Assembly: GCF_009789535.1 (NCBI RefSeq) | Contig: NZ_WSUT01000005.1 | Location: 3,052,001-3,116,000 of the forward strand | Direction: 5' to 3' | Length of the DNA: 64,000 nucleotides | Source of the DNA: Sphingomonas carotinifaciens | Lineage (GTDB): Bacteria; Pseudomonadota; Alphaproteobacteria; Sphingomonadales; Sphingomonadaceae | Part shown: positions 35,506-44,100 of the stretch, piece by piece | Position numbering within the stretch: position 1 is the stretch's first letter | Layout: every line of letters starts with the position of its first letter | Notes under the pieces: generated by a model | Told to the model about the DNA's origin: nothing | Database searches by the model: none | What the model saw: the letters and a program-made list of their open reading frames with translations, nothing else | Made by a program: the position numbers and the translations under genes

Positions 35506-36255
35506 CTACTTCGCCGAAAACCCGTAACGCACGAAAATCCCCCGCCCCTCTCTCGACAGCAGGAAGCGCCGAAAGCCCTCCGCCTCGGGATTGGTGGAGG
35601 CCTTCAGCCGGGCGAGCGGATAGCGGATCGGCGGATGGCTGGCGGCAGGGAACAGCCCGGCGACGCGCACGCCTGCACTCGCTCGTGCATCGGTGGCATA
35701 GACGATGCCGTAGGGCGCCGCCCCTCGCTCCACCAGCGCCAGCGCCGCCCGGACATTCTCCGCCCGCACGACGCGCGGCGCCACCGCATCCCACGCCCCC
35801 AGCCGCTGGAGCGCGGCCTTGCCATATTTGCCCGCCGGCACCGAGGCAGGATCGGCCATGGCAAGCGGCCCGCGCGCCAGCGTCGGCCCCAGCGTCCGCA
35901 CCGTCAGCCGCACCGGGTTCGCCACCGGCGCCACCACCACCAGCCGATTGCCCAGCCATGCGGCGCGCGTCCCCGATGCGAGCAGGCCGCCACGGTCCAG
36001 CACGTCCATCCATGCCTCGTCGGCGGACGCGAACAGGTCCGCCCTGCCCCCCGCCTGCACCTGCCGGGCAAGCGCGGAAGACGCGGCAAACGAAATGACC
36101 GGCTTCGGATGACCCTTTGCCGCCCAGGCATCCGCCGCCGCCGTCATCGATTCCTGCAGGCTGGCCGCCGCCAGCACCAGCGGCGGGCGTGGCTGCGCCG
36201 TCGCAGCCGATGCCAGCCCCAGCACCGCGCACGCCATTGCCCGCCACCATCGCAT
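35506..36255 (-). CDS. modA: Molybdate ABC transporter substrate-binding protein
   Basis: Periplasmic receptor of 249 residues. A signal peptide covers residues 1-21 (ending ATAQP). The first lobe has VLAAASLQESMTAAADAW with oxyanion-binding Ser, and SFAASSALARQVQAGGRADLFASADEAWM; the hinge is in RLGAWDAV and the second lobe ends with EAEGFRRFLLSREGRGIFVRYGF. This is the ModA/WtpA-like type II binding fold. It is the first gene of modABC and has a candidate Mo-responsive inverted repeat upstream. Confidence 0.95.
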   Translation of the reverse strand: MRWWRAMACAVLGLASAATAQPRPPLVLAAASLQESMTAAADAWAAKGHPKPVISFAASSALARQVQAGGRADLFASADEAWMDVLDRGGLLASGTRAAWLGNRLVVVAPVANPVRLTVRTLGPTLARGPLAMADPASVPAGKYGKAALQRLGAWDAVAPRVVRAENVRAALALVERGAAPYGIVYATDARASAGVRVAGLFPAASHPPIRYPLARLKASTNPEAEGFRRFLLSREGRGIFVRYGFSAK

Positions 36256-36270
36256 CGCACGCCCCTTTGC

Positions 36271-36294
36271 CGTTATATACCGCCGTATAGATTA
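36271..36294. promoter_or_regulatory. Candidate ModE-type Mo box upstream of modA
   Basis: The inverted repeat TATAC-CGCC-GTATA lies in CGTTATATAC...GTATAGATTA, 16 to 39 bp ahead of modA. CGTTATATA is the type of half-site bound by ModE. It may also include the -10 region. No modE gene is in the window. Confidence 0.45.
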
Positions 36295-36371
36295 CCAGAC
36301 GCGGGTCCGGCCCCAAGGTTGCACAGCTTAAGACCCTATCAGCATTTCGTTTCGATCACCGATCCCCCCAC

Positions 36372-36490
36372 CCGTTCGTCTCGAGTAGCCGTCGAGCCTG
36401 TCGAGACGGCGTATCGAGAGATCCTCGCCACGGGCGGGCACCTCTCGATACGGGCTCTCGACAAGCTCGATCCCTACTCGAGGCGAACGG
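36372..36490. repeat. Extragenic palindromic repeat, copy D
   Basis: The outer arms CCGTTCGTCTCGAGTAG (36372-36388) and CTACTCGAGGCGAACGG (36474-36490) pair at 16 of 17 positions. Inside are further complementary units (CGTATCGAGAG and CTCTCGATACG). It lies in the 297 bp between modA and lepA; outside this repeat, the candidate Mo box and the hairpin at 36522 I see nothing else there. Confidence 0.9.
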
Positions 36491-36521
36491 ATAGGGCGGA
36501 TCTCAGGCAAGCCAGACAATG

Positions 36522-36542
36522 CCCGCCCCGAAAAGGAGCGGG
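36522..36542 (-). terminator. Hairpin at the lepA 3' end
   Basis: Eight-base arms CCCGCCCC and GGAGCGGG, one mismatch, with a GAAAA loop, just past the lepA stop. There is no strong T-run. Confidence 0.4.
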
Positions 36543-36552
36543 ACGGCCCGGC

Positions 36553-38364
36553 TCAGTTATCGTCCCCCATGCGCAGCGCGGCGATGAACGCTTCCTGCGG
36601 GATGCTGACCGATCCATATTCCCGCATCTTCAGCTTACCCTTCTTCTGCTTCTCCAGCAGCTTGCGCTTACGGGTCGCGTCACCGCCATAGCATTTCGCG
36701 GTCACGTCCTTGCGCATCGCGCTGATCGTCTCGCGTGCGACCACCTTGCCGCCGATCGCCGCTTGGATCGGGATCTTGAACAGGTGGCGTGGGATCAGTT
36801 CCTTCAACCGCTCGCACATGCCGCGTCCGCGCGTCTCGGCGGTGCCGCGGTGGACGATCATGGACAGCGCGTCCACCGGCTCCTCGTTGACCAGGATGCT
36901 CATCTTGACGAGGTCGCCCTCGCGCACGCCGATCTGGTGATAATCGAAGCTCGCATAGCCCTTGGACAGCGACTTCAACCGATCGTAGAAGTCGAACACC
37001 ACCTCGTTCAGCGGCAATTCGTAGGTCGCCTGCGCCCGGCCGCCGACATAGGTCAGGTTCTTCTGGATGCCGCGCCGGTCCTGGCACAGCTTCAGGATCG
37101 AGCCGAGATATTCGTCGGGAACGTAGATCGTCGCCTCGATCCACGGCTCGCTGATCGTGGCGATCTTGTTGGGATCGGGCATGTCGGCCGGATTGTGCAG
37201 CTCGATCGTGCCGCCGCCATGCGTCAGCTCGATCTCGTACACCACGCTGGGCGCGGTGGTGATCAGGTCCAGGTCATATTCGCGCGTCAGCCGCTCCTGG
37301 ATGATCTCCAGATGCAGCAGCCCCAGGAACCCGCAGCGGAACCCGAAGCCGAGCGCCGCGGACGTCTCCATCTCGAAGCTGAACGACGCATCGTTCAGCC
37401 GCAGCTTGGAGATGCTCTCGCGCAGCTTTTCGAAATCGTTGGCATCGACCGGGAACAGGCCGCAGAACACCACCGGCTGGACTTCCTTGAAGCCCTCCAG
37501 TGCCGCTGCCGCCGGCCGCTTGGCATCGGTCAGCGTGTCGCCGACGCGGGCCTGCGCCACGTCCTTGATCTGCGCGGTGATGAAGCCGATCTCGCCCGGC
37601 CCCAGGTCGGTCAGTTGCTCGATCTTGGGGCGGAAGCAGCCGACCCGATCGACGAGGTGCGTCGTCCCGGCCTGCATGAACTTGATCTGCTGGCCCTTCT
37701 TCAGCGTGCCGTCGATCACGCGCACCAGAATGACGACGCCCAGATACGGATCGTACCACGAATCGACCAGCATCGCCTTCAGCGGCGCATCCACGTCGCC
37801 CTTGGGCGCAGGGACCTTCTTCACGATCGCTTCCAGGATCTCGGCAATGCCGATCCCCGACTTGGCCGACGCCAGCACCGCCTCCGACGCGTCGAGGCCG
37901 ATCACGTCCTCAATCTCCTGCTTCACCTTTTCCGGTTCGGCGGCAGGCAGGTCGATCTTGTTGATGACCGGCACGATCTCGTGATTATGCTCGATCGACT
38001 GGTACACATTGGCCAGCGTCTGCGCCTCGACGCCCTGTGCGGCGTCCACCACCAGCAGCGCGCCCTCGCACGCGGCCAGGCTGCGGCTCACCTCATAGGC
38101 GAAGTCGACATGGCCCGGCGTGTCCATCAGGTTCAGCGTGTAGGTCTCGCCGTCCGACGCGGTATAGGCCAGGCGCACCGTCTGCGCCTTGATGGTGATG
38201 CCGCGCTCCTTCTCGATCTCCATATTGTCGAGCACCTGTTCCGACATCTCGCGGTCGGTCAGGCCGCCCGTTTGCTGGATCAGGCGATCGGCCAGCGTCG
38301 ACTTGCCATGGTCGATATGCGCGATGATCGAGAAGTTGCGGATCTTGTCGAGCGGAGTGGACAC
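36553..38364 (-). CDS. lepA: Elongation factor 4 (back-translocase GTPase)
   Basis: Ribosome-bound GTPase that acts on stalled or mis-translocated ribosomes and in 30S assembly. It is 603 residues, the standard length, starting at GTG 38364. G1 is [14 protein letters not shown] near residue 17, G2 [10 protein letters not shown]3 DTPGHVDF, G4 VINKIDLP; the LepA-specific CTD includes [23 protein letters not shown] sequence at its end. The G-domain switch 1 and the elongation-factor G-like domains II, III and V are all present. A palindromic repeat lies downstream. Confidence 0.97.
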   Translation of the reverse strand: MSTPLDKIRNFSIIAHIDHGKSTLADRLIQQTGGLTDREMSEQVLDNMEIEKERGITIKAQTVRLAYTASDGETYTLNLMDTPGHVDFAYEVSRSLAACEGALLVVDAAQGVEAQTLANVYQSIEHNHEIVPVINKIDLPAAEPEKVKQEIEDVIGLDASEAVLASAKSGIGIAEILEAIVKKVPAPKGDVDAPLKAMLVDSWYDPYLGVVILVRVIDGTLKKGQQIKFMQAGTTHLVDRVGCFRPKIEQLTDLGPGEIGFITAQIKDVAQARVGDTLTDAKRPAAAALEGFKEVQPVVFCGLFPVDANDFEKLRESISKLRLNDASFSFEMETSAALGFGFRCGFLGLLHLEIIQERLTREYDLDLITTAPSVVYEIELTHGGGTIELHNPADMPDPNKIATISEPWIEATIYVPDEYLGSILKLCQDRRGIQKNLTYVGGRAQATYELPLNEVVFDFYDRLKSLSKGYASFDYHQIGVREGDLVKMSILVNEEPVDALSMIVHRGTAETRGRGMCERLKELIPRHLFKIPIQAAIGGKVVARETISAMRKDVTAKCYGGDATRKRKLLEKQKKGKLKMREYGSVSIPQEAFIAALRMGDDN

Positions 38365-38584
38365 GGGGGTCGGGGTCTTCCTGGGTAGAGGTTTCGCCCG
38401 CCGTTAGCACCGCTCTCGCCTAAATGCCAAAAGGATGGCCTCGTGCGCCGCGAGTTTGTGCGCGCCCGAGTTTTCGCACGCCCCTCAAAAACCTGCTTGC
38501 GCCACGCTGAGCGGCTGGGTATAGGCGCGCCTCCAGCACGGACCGGCCTTCCCGAAAGGCTTCGCAAATCGGTTCGTACTCCGT

Positions 38585-38661
38585 CGGGGAGTAGCTCAGC
38601 CTGGTAGAGCACTGCCTTCGGGAGGCAGGGGCCGGAGGTTCGAATCCTCTCTCCCCGACCA
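38585..38661 (+). tRNA. tRNA-Pro (anticodon CGG)
   Basis: A 77-nt cloverleaf with the CCA end encoded. The acceptor stem CGGGGAG pairs with CTCCCCG, followed by discriminator A. The D arm is GCTCAGCCTGGTAGAGC. The anticodon arm CTGCC-TTCGGGA-GGCAG presents CGG, which reads CCG proline codons. The T arm has GGTTCGAATCC. It is transcribed divergently from lepA, 220 bp away. The other Pro tRNAs must lie elsewhere. Confidence 0.96.
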
Positions 38662-38776
38662 TTTAGATCCTGCAAATTCCCGGTTCACCGACACGCGAAA
38701 GACCGCGTCGGGCATGGCACGCAGCCGCAGGCCGTTCCATCGACCTGCCTGCCCGCCGAACTCAGACCCGCCGAAC

Positions 38777-38932
38777 TCAGAACAGCGCGCGCAGGCGCTC
38801 CATCAGCGACGGGGTCGCGTTGCGGCTCGCTTCATAACGAACCCGCTCTTCGGCGGCGCGGCGGTACAAGGCGGTCAGCCGCTCTTCACGCGGCAAATCG
38901 GAAATCCGGATCGGCACGGAATGCGTGGCCAT
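38777..38932 (-). CDS. Small protein of 51 residues, unknown function
   Basis: The start is ATG 38932, with GGGAG seven bases upstream; a longer reading from 38989 lacks a binding site. It encodes MATHSVPIRISDLPREERL, then a predicted helix rich in Arg/Glu (ALYRRAAEERVRYEASR) and SLMERLRALF. It is basic, soluble, and has no membrane segment. The amphipathic helix suggests a small binding or regulatory protein. The strong ribosome binding site and family-like N-terminus favour coding. It is divergent from the metallophosphatase gene, about 196 bp away. Confidence 0.6.
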   Translation of the reverse strand: MATHSVPIRISDLPREERLTALYRRAAEERVRYEASRNATPSLMERLRALF

Positions 38933-39128
38933 GTCTTCACTCCCTGGTCTATCGGCGAACCGTTCCGAAAGAACGACGATGCGAACCAAAGGTTTCCGCT
39001 AAACTTATCAATGCAGATTGGGAGACGTTGAAACGCCGCCCACCCGCTGACATGATGGCGTCACCGAAGTGCGACGCCGCCGTAACAGTGAGCGCGTAGA
39101 GGCTCGTTGCGAAAAGCGCAGGGAGCCC

Positions 39129-39986
39129 ATGATGCCGATCGACGCTGCCGCCGACATTCTCGACATCACGCCGCGCCTGACGGCTGCCCGTGCGGGCAGT
39201 CGCCGGCATTACCGCACGATCTGGATTTCCGACGTGCATCTGGGCACGCGCGGCTGCAACGCGGACATGCTGATCGACTTTCTCGACCATGTCGACAGCG
39301 ACACGCTGTATCTCGTCGGCGACATCATCGACGGCTGGCGGTTGAAGCGCCGCTTCTACTGGCCGCCCGCGCATAACGACGTCGTCCGCCGCCTGCTCAA
39401 GCGCGCCCGGCGCGGCACCCGCGTCGTCTACATCCCCGGCAATCATGACGAGATGTTTCGCCAGTTTTCCGGCATGGACATCGGTGGCATCGCCATCTGT
39501 CGCAAGACGATCCACATCACCGCCGATGGCCGCCGCCTGCTGGTGCTGCACGGCGACGAGTTCGACGCGATCACGCTGGCGCATCGCTGGCTCGCCCATG
39601 TCGGCGACCATGCCTATACGCTGCTGATGATCGCCAATCGCTGGGTGAACGGGATCCGGCGGCGGTTGAACATGCCCTATTGGTCGCTGTCCAAGCACGC
39701 CAAGGCCAAGGTGAAGAACGCCGTCGCCTTTATCTCGCATTTCGAGGAGGTGGTCGCCCATGCCGCCGGCTCGCGCGGGGTGGACGGCGTGGTCTGCGGC
39801 CATATCCACACCGCCGAAATGCGCGAGATCGGCGGCATCGCCTATTATAACGACGGCGACTGGGTGGAGGGCTGCACCGCGCTGGTCGAGCATCATGACG
39901 GCCGGATGGAACTGCTTCACTGGGGTGACGAGATCGCCCGCCGCGCCGCGCCTCCCGAGGCGATCAGCGCGGCGAAAGCGGCCTGA
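39129..39986 (+). CDS. LpxH-like metallophosphatase (UDP-2,3-diacylglucosamine diphosphatase family)
   Basis: A calcineurin-like phosphoesterase of 285 residues. ATG 39129 or 39132 both follow GGGAG. The metal motifs are WISDVHLGTRGC (about residue 31), GDIIDGWR (about 65), PGNHDEMF (about 100), and HGDEFD and GHIHTAE with the later histidines. The size and the HGDEFD motif match COG2908 proteins often annotated as LpxH. Sphingomonads generally make glycosphingolipids in place of LPS, so a role in another lipid pathway is possible. It precedes a glycosyltransferase gene by 4 bases, a conserved-looking pair. Confidence 0.86.
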   Translation: MMPIDAAADILDITPRLTAARAGSRRHYRTIWISDVHLGTRGCNADMLIDFLDHVDSDTLYLVGDIIDGWRLKRRFYWPPAHNDVVRRLLKRARRGTRVVYIPGNHDEMFRQFSGMDIGGIAICRKTIHITADGRRLLVLHGDEFDAITLAHRWLAHVGDHAYTLLMIANRWVNGIRRRLNMPYWSLSKHAKAKVKNAVAFISHFEEVVAHAAGSRGVDGVVCGHIHTAEMREIGGIAYYNDGDWVEGCTALVEHHDGRMELLHWGDEIARRAAPPEAISAAKAA

Positions 39987-39990
39987 TTTC

Positions 39991-41013
39991 ATGCGGATCG
40001 CGATCGTCACCGACGCCTGGGCGCCGCAGGTCAACGGCGTCGTGCGTACGCTGGGCGCGGTCCGGGCCGAGTTGCAGGCGATGGGCCATCACGTCGCCAT
40101 CCTCGCGCCCGACGCACACGCCTCCGTCCCCTGCCCCACCTATCCCGAGATACGCCTCGCCGTCCTTCGCCCCGGCGCACTCGGCCGCCGCCTCGCCGCC
40201 ACCGCCCCGCACGCGATCCACATCGCCACCGAAGGCCCGCTGGGCCTTGCCGCCCGCCGCTGGTGCATCGCCCGCCGCCTGCCCTTCACCACCGCCTATC
40301 ACACGCAATTCCCCGATTACGTGTCGGCGCGCACCCGCATCCCCGCCGCCTGGATCTGGCGCTATGTCCGCTGGTTCCACGCCCCCGCCGCCGCGGTGCT
40401 CGCCTCCACCCCCGGCGTCGAGGCCAGCCTCAACGCCCACGGCCTGCCCCGCGTGCGCCGCTGGGGCCGCGGCGTCGACCTCGACCTCTTCACGCCCGAC
40501 GGACCGGTCGACGCGGTGATCGCCGCGCTCCCCCGCCCCATCCACCTCTATGTCGGCCGCGTCGCGATCGAGAAGAACCTGCACGCCTTTCTCGCCACCC
40601 CCACCACCGGCAGCCAGGTCGTGGTCGGCGACGGCCCCGCCCGCGCCGCCCTCGAACAGCGCTTCCCCCACGCCCATTTCCTCGGCAGCCGCTTCGGTGC
40701 CGCCCTTGCCGCCGCCTATCGCAGCGCGGACGTGTTCGTCTTTCCCAGCCGCACCGACACCTTCGGCCTCGTCATGATCGAGGCACTGGCCTGCGGCACC
40801 CCCGTCGCCGCCCTGCCCGTCACCGGCCCGCTCGACCTGATCGGCCCGCATTACGGCGCCCTCGACGAAGACCTCTCCGTAGCGATTCTCCGCGCGCTCC
40901 CCTGCGATCGACAGGCGTGCGCGGCCTATGGCCGGTCCTTCTCCTGGCGCCGCAGCGCGCAGGAGTTTCTCGACGCGCTCGTCCCGCTCGGAAACGCCTG
41001 CCGCGCCGCCTGA
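39991..41013 (+). CDS. Glycosyltransferase family 1/4 (GT-B)
   Basis: A 340-residue GT-B enzyme. The N-terminal domain starts RIAIVTDAWAPQVNGVVRTL, typical of MgtA/SqdX-like mannosyl- and glycolipid transferases. The acceptor-site YHTQFPDYV follows near residue 105. The C-terminal nucleotide-sugar domain has LYVGRVAIEKNL, VGDGPAR and the EX7E-like FPSRTDTFGLVMIEALACGTPV, whose Glu contacts the sugar donor. Coupled to the LpxH-like phosphatase, it may transfer a sugar onto a membrane lipid; donor and acceptor are not shown. The tail is short. Confidence 0.9.
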   Translation: MRIAIVTDAWAPQVNGVVRTLGAVRAELQAMGHHVAILAPDAHASVPCPTYPEIRLAVLRPGALGRRLAATAPHAIHIATEGPLGLAARRWCIARRLPFTTAYHTQFPDYVSARTRIPAAWIWRYVRWFHAPAAAVLASTPGVEASLNAHGLPRVRRWGRGVDLDLFTPDGPVDAVIAALPRPIHLYVGRVAIEKNLHAFLATPTTGSQVVVGDGPARAALEQRFPHAHFLGSRFGAALAAAYRSADVFVFPSRTDTFGLVMIEALACGTPVAALPVTGPLDLIGPHYGALDEDLSVAILRALPCDRQACAAYGRSFSWRRSAQEFLDALVPLGNACRAA

Positions 41014-41016
41014 TTG

Positions 41017-41202
41017 TCAGTCCGAAGGCTCGTCCAGCCGCGCGCCGTCCACCACCGCCCGTCGCCGCGCCTCCTCCGCCCGTTCGGCGGCGACCTCGCT
41101 CCTCGTCCTGCCGAAGCGCGCGCGGTTTTCCGCCGCCGTCACCGCCGCATCATCGCGTGCCCGGCGCTTGCGCGCCTGCCGCAGGTTGACGACCTCGCCC
41201 AC
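41017..41202 (-). CDS. DUF4169 family protein
   Basis: A 61-residue, strongly basic, helix-forming protein reading MGEVVNLRQARKRRARDDAA, then RARFGRTRSEVAAERAEEARRRAVVDGARLD. These match the DUF4169 family, found beside small genes in alphaproteobacteria, of unknown role. It ends 4 bases from the glycosyltransferase stop (convergent) and lies just downstream of the phospholipase-D-like gene, so it may be co-transcribed with that. Confidence 0.8.
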   Translation of the reverse strand: MGEVVNLRQARKRRARDDAAVTAAENRARFGRTRSEVAAERAEEARRRAVVDGARLDEPSD

Positions 41203-41205
41203 CGA

Positions 41206-42633
41206 TCAGCGCCGATGGTGGCGCCGCCGCCAGCGGCGGAACAGCCCGCGTTTGGCGAACGGCTCGAACATCTCGTCCGGCCCTTCGGGGTCCAGCACCT
41301 CATTGTCCGCCAGCCATTCCTCGACCGCGTTCAGGTCGGGCAGTTCGAACGGGCGCAGCGTCTTGCCTTGCCCGCGCAGCCGCTCGATCGTGTCGATCAA
41401 CGATCCCGTCTCCGCGATCGTCTCGGTCACCGTCTCGACCGGACAGCCCAGATGCTCGGCGATCAGGCCGTCGCGGATGCGCAGGATGCACGCGGCATGC
41501 GCATCGGTCTGCGCCACGATCGCCACGTCGCACTCGGTGTCCAGCCGCATGGACCGGTTGTTCATGTTCGACGACCCCAGCCGCAGCACCCGGTCGTCGG
41601 AAATGAGGATCTTGGCATGGCAATAGATCGGCGTGCCGCCCGCGGTGAACGGATGATACATGCGCAGCCGCCGGTGCGGATCGCGCCGGCGCAGCGCCTC
41701 CATCAGCCGCCCGCGCGCGGTATCCATCGCGATCGGCTCCAGCCAGCCTTGTGCGGTCAGCGGGTTGATGATGACGATCTCGGGCCCATCGGTCTCCTCC
41801 AGCCGCTTGACGATCGCTTCCGCAATGCGGCGCGACGCGAAATACTGGCTTTCGACATAGAGATGCCGCCGCGCATTCGCGATCTGCGTCATGAACAGCG
41901 CTTCGCTTTCCAGCACCGCCGGCTCGCCCGGCATCTCGGGCATGGTGCGCGCGATCCCGACCTCGATATCGGAAAAGTCGCTTTCCAGCCCCTCCGGCCA
42001 GCAATCGACGCCCGGCACCTCGGCCGCCATCGCCTTACCCCCCGCCGCATGCCAGCGGTCGCGGAACAGCGTGGCGAGCGCGCCGACCACCGGCCCCTGC
42101 ATCGCGCTGATCGCATCGTGCCACGGCTTGTAGGGAATGCCGAAGGACCGTTTGCGATACGGCTCGTGATCGCGGTGTTCGCGCGTGTCCCAACGGTCGC
42201 CCGTCATGTCGATGCCGCCGCAAAAGGCCAGCTGGTCGTCGATGATGACGATCTTCTGGTGATGCGACGCCGCGGTGGGATGATGACCGTCCAGCTTGGT
42301 ATGGATACGCGGATGCTGCATCCATTTCAGGATGGTAAAGGCGGTCGATCCGCGGAACAGCGACTTCAGCGCACCCACGTCCCAGCGCAGCAGGAAGATT
42401 TCCAGCTCCGGCTCGCGCTGGACCAGCGAATAGATGAAGTCGCCCAGCCGCCGCGGCTGCCCCTCGCGGTGGTCCAGCACGATGCGCGCATCGAAATCCC
42501 ACCCGATCAACAGGATGCGCTTCTTGGCCTTGAGCATCGCGCGCCTGGCCAGCCGGAAATAATCATCGGCATCGATGATGACGGCCATGCGATCGGCCCG
42601 CTCGACGCGCCATACTTCCTTGCCGACCCGCAT
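41206..42633 (-). CDS. Phospholipase D / cardiolipin-synthase-like protein
   Basis: A 475-residue soluble-looking phosphodiesterase starting at ATG 42633 with GGGAG five bases upstream. Two HKD motifs: HHQKIVIID (H125, K127) and HAKILISDDR (H339, K341) with SSNMNNRS after it. The N-terminus MRVGKEVWRVERADR has no membrane segment, unlike cardiolipin synthases, so it may be a cytosolic or peripheral PLD acting on phosphatidyl substrates. The motif FCGGIDMTGDRWD follows the first HKD. DUF4169 is the next gene. Confidence 0.9.
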   Translation of the reverse strand: MRVGKEVWRVERADRMAVIIDADDYFRLARRAMLKAKKRILLIGWDFDARIVLDHREGQPRRLGDFIYSLVQREPELEIFLLRWDVGALKSLFRGSTAFTILKWMQHPRIHTKLDGHHPTAASHHQKIVIIDDQLAFCGGIDMTGDRWDTREHRDHEPYRKRSFGIPYKPWHDAISAMQGPVVGALATLFRDRWHAAGGKAMAAEVPGVDCWPEGLESDFSDIEVGIARTMPEMPGEPAVLESEALFMTQIANARRHLYVESQYFASRRIAEAIVKRLEETDGPEIVIINPLTAQGWLEPIAMDTARGRLMEALRRRDPHRRLRMYHPFTAGGTPIYCHAKILISDDRVLRLGSSNMNNRSMRLDTECDVAIVAQTDAHAACILRIRDGLIAEHLGCPVETVTETIAETGSLIDTIERLRGQGKTLRPFELPDLNAVEEWLADNEVLDPEGPDEMFEPFAKRGLFRRWRRRHHRR

Positions 42634-42744
42634 GACGTCTCCCTTGCTGCGCCCACCCCCCATGCACAAACGGCGGGCGCTCGCCAAGCCTCGCCTAACT
42701 GCATGGCATGACGGGATGATGGCGCAGGGAGCGGGCTCGGCCGG

Positions 42745-43887
42745 CTAGTCGGTGATCGCAGCCACGGCTGCGCCGGCAACGGCAAGCAGATCGCCCAGAT
42801 CGTGATGATTGGGCAGGAAGCTGAACCGCGACGTCATCTGTCCGTTTTCCGGTTCCGCGTCGAAACCCAATGCCCGGCAGGCCGATACCGACGCATAGGT
42901 GCCGCAATGCAGGCGACCGCCGGCACGCGGCGACAGTGCCACCAGCACGCGTCGCCCCAGATAGATGCGAAGATCGGGAATGTTGGTGCACCCGATCGAC
43001 ATGCCGGATGGGCAGCGCGCGTGCAGGTCGTCCAGCATCGCCTCCCCGCCCTCGCCCAGCATGGCGCGGAACGCCGCTTCGCCCGGAGTTTCTTCGTGAT
43101 CATGCGGCATCAGGCTGTTCTCTTCGGATTGGAGGGACGAAGGGTTCGGCAGCGGCGGCATGGCAGCCACCCCGTCCGCGGGCGGTTCACCGACAAGCGC
43201 GGCAATGCGCGCGAGCAGCTCGTCGGGGCCGACATCGCAGAGCCCGCCAAGCGTCCCGCTGTTGCACGGCGGCTGCAACGCGGCGATCAGCAAGCGTTCG
43301 GGTTCGTGCAGCCAGTTCCGTTTCACCCAGCCGCTGGGCGTGCGCGTATCGCGTCCGCCGTCGATCGGTATCTCGTCGGCACGCGACGGGGGGAAGCGAT
43401 GATAGACAAAGCTTAACCGGTTCAGCATGCCGTCTTCGTTGCCGGGGCCGAATACGTCCCAATGGCGAACGGCGAAGCGCGCCTTTTCGAACGTGCAACT
43501 GCCACCATGACGGCCGATCAGCGGTTCGTCATACGGGCATGCGGCAATGGCTTCGATTGCCGGGCCGTCCAACTCGTCCGTGATGCGTTGCAACTGCTTC
43601 GCCGAGAACGATACTTCCGGCGCCCTGAGCGTTTGATACGCGATATGCTTGTGCCACCGGTCAAGCACCGATCCGCCGAATGGCCGCTGGGCATAGCCGG
43701 CATAGATACCGATATAGGCCAGCCGATCGTCCAGAAACATGCCGTAGATGCCCGGCCCGGCAAGATGGGCCGGCTCGCCGCGATATTCCGGGCGACGCCG
43801 GGCACGCTGGTTCATCCATTCCGGCTTCCCTTCCACCGCTGGCACGGTTTGCAGCGTGAACAGTTCCGCCGCGCAGTATTTCGTCAT
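42745..43887 (-). CDS. Orphan protein with a GIY-YIG-like N-terminal domain
   Basis: A 380-residue protein of unrecognised family, starting at ATG 43887 with AGGGAG eight bases upstream. Residues 44-81 read GPGIYGMFLD (GIY at 46-48), AYIGIYAG (YIG at 58-60) and DRWHKHI (R77), the layout of a GIY-YIG nuclease active site: GIY, a short gap, YIG, then Arg. A catalytic Glu could be E105 or E112. The rest, about residues 85-370, has no family I recognise; residues 255-290 are an acidic linker. The first 45 residues are also unassigned. It is divergent from dinB across a region with an SOS box, so it may be damage-inducible. Confidence 0.65.
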   Translation of the reverse strand: MTKYCAAELFTLQTVPAVEGKPEWMNQRARRRPEYRGEPAHLAGPGIYGMFLDDRLAYIGIYAGYAQRPFGGSVLDRWHKHIAYQTLRAPEVSFSAKQLQRITDELDGPAIEAIAACPYDEPLIGRHGGSCTFEKARFAVRHWDVFGPGNEDGMLNRLSFVYHRFPPSRADEIPIDGGRDTRTPSGWVKRNWLHEPERLLIAALQPPCNSGTLGGLCDVGPDELLARIAALVGEPPADGVAAMPPLPNPSSLQSEENSLMPHDHEETPGEAAFRAMLGEGGEAMLDDLHARCPSGMSIGCTNIPDLRIYLGRRVLVALSPRAGGRLHCGTYASVSACRALGFDAEPENGQMTSRFSFLPNHHDLGDLLAVAGAAVAAITD

Positions 43888-44007
43888 GATCGCGCTCCCT
43901 GAAGTTCGGCGTCGATCTGGCGCCAAACCACCAGCATGACGATCCGGGAATTTTCCGGCCCTCGGCCTCAACCAGATCTTCATTTCTACGCTGGCTGACA
44001 GGGATGC

Positions 44008-44022
44008 GTTCCCCAACCGTTC
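44008..44022 (+). promoter_or_regulatory. LexA (SOS) box, alphaproteobacterial type
   Basis: An exact GTTC-N7-GTTC, with N7 reading CCCAACC, lies about 79 bp before the dinB start. It also lies 120 bp from the start of the divergent GIY-YIG-like gene, so LexA bound here could control both. Confidence 0.75.
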
Positions 44023-44100
44023 TCACGAAAAACTGGCTTTCACCGTCGCGGCCGCGTAAATCCGGTGGCGCAAAGTCGGTCGCCCGGAAGAGCCAAGTCA

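Noticed and set aside
34945..38388. Very long open frame antisense to modB, modA and lepA
   Set aside because: It spans several real genes and intergenic repeats, so it is a shadow of the GC bias, not a gene.
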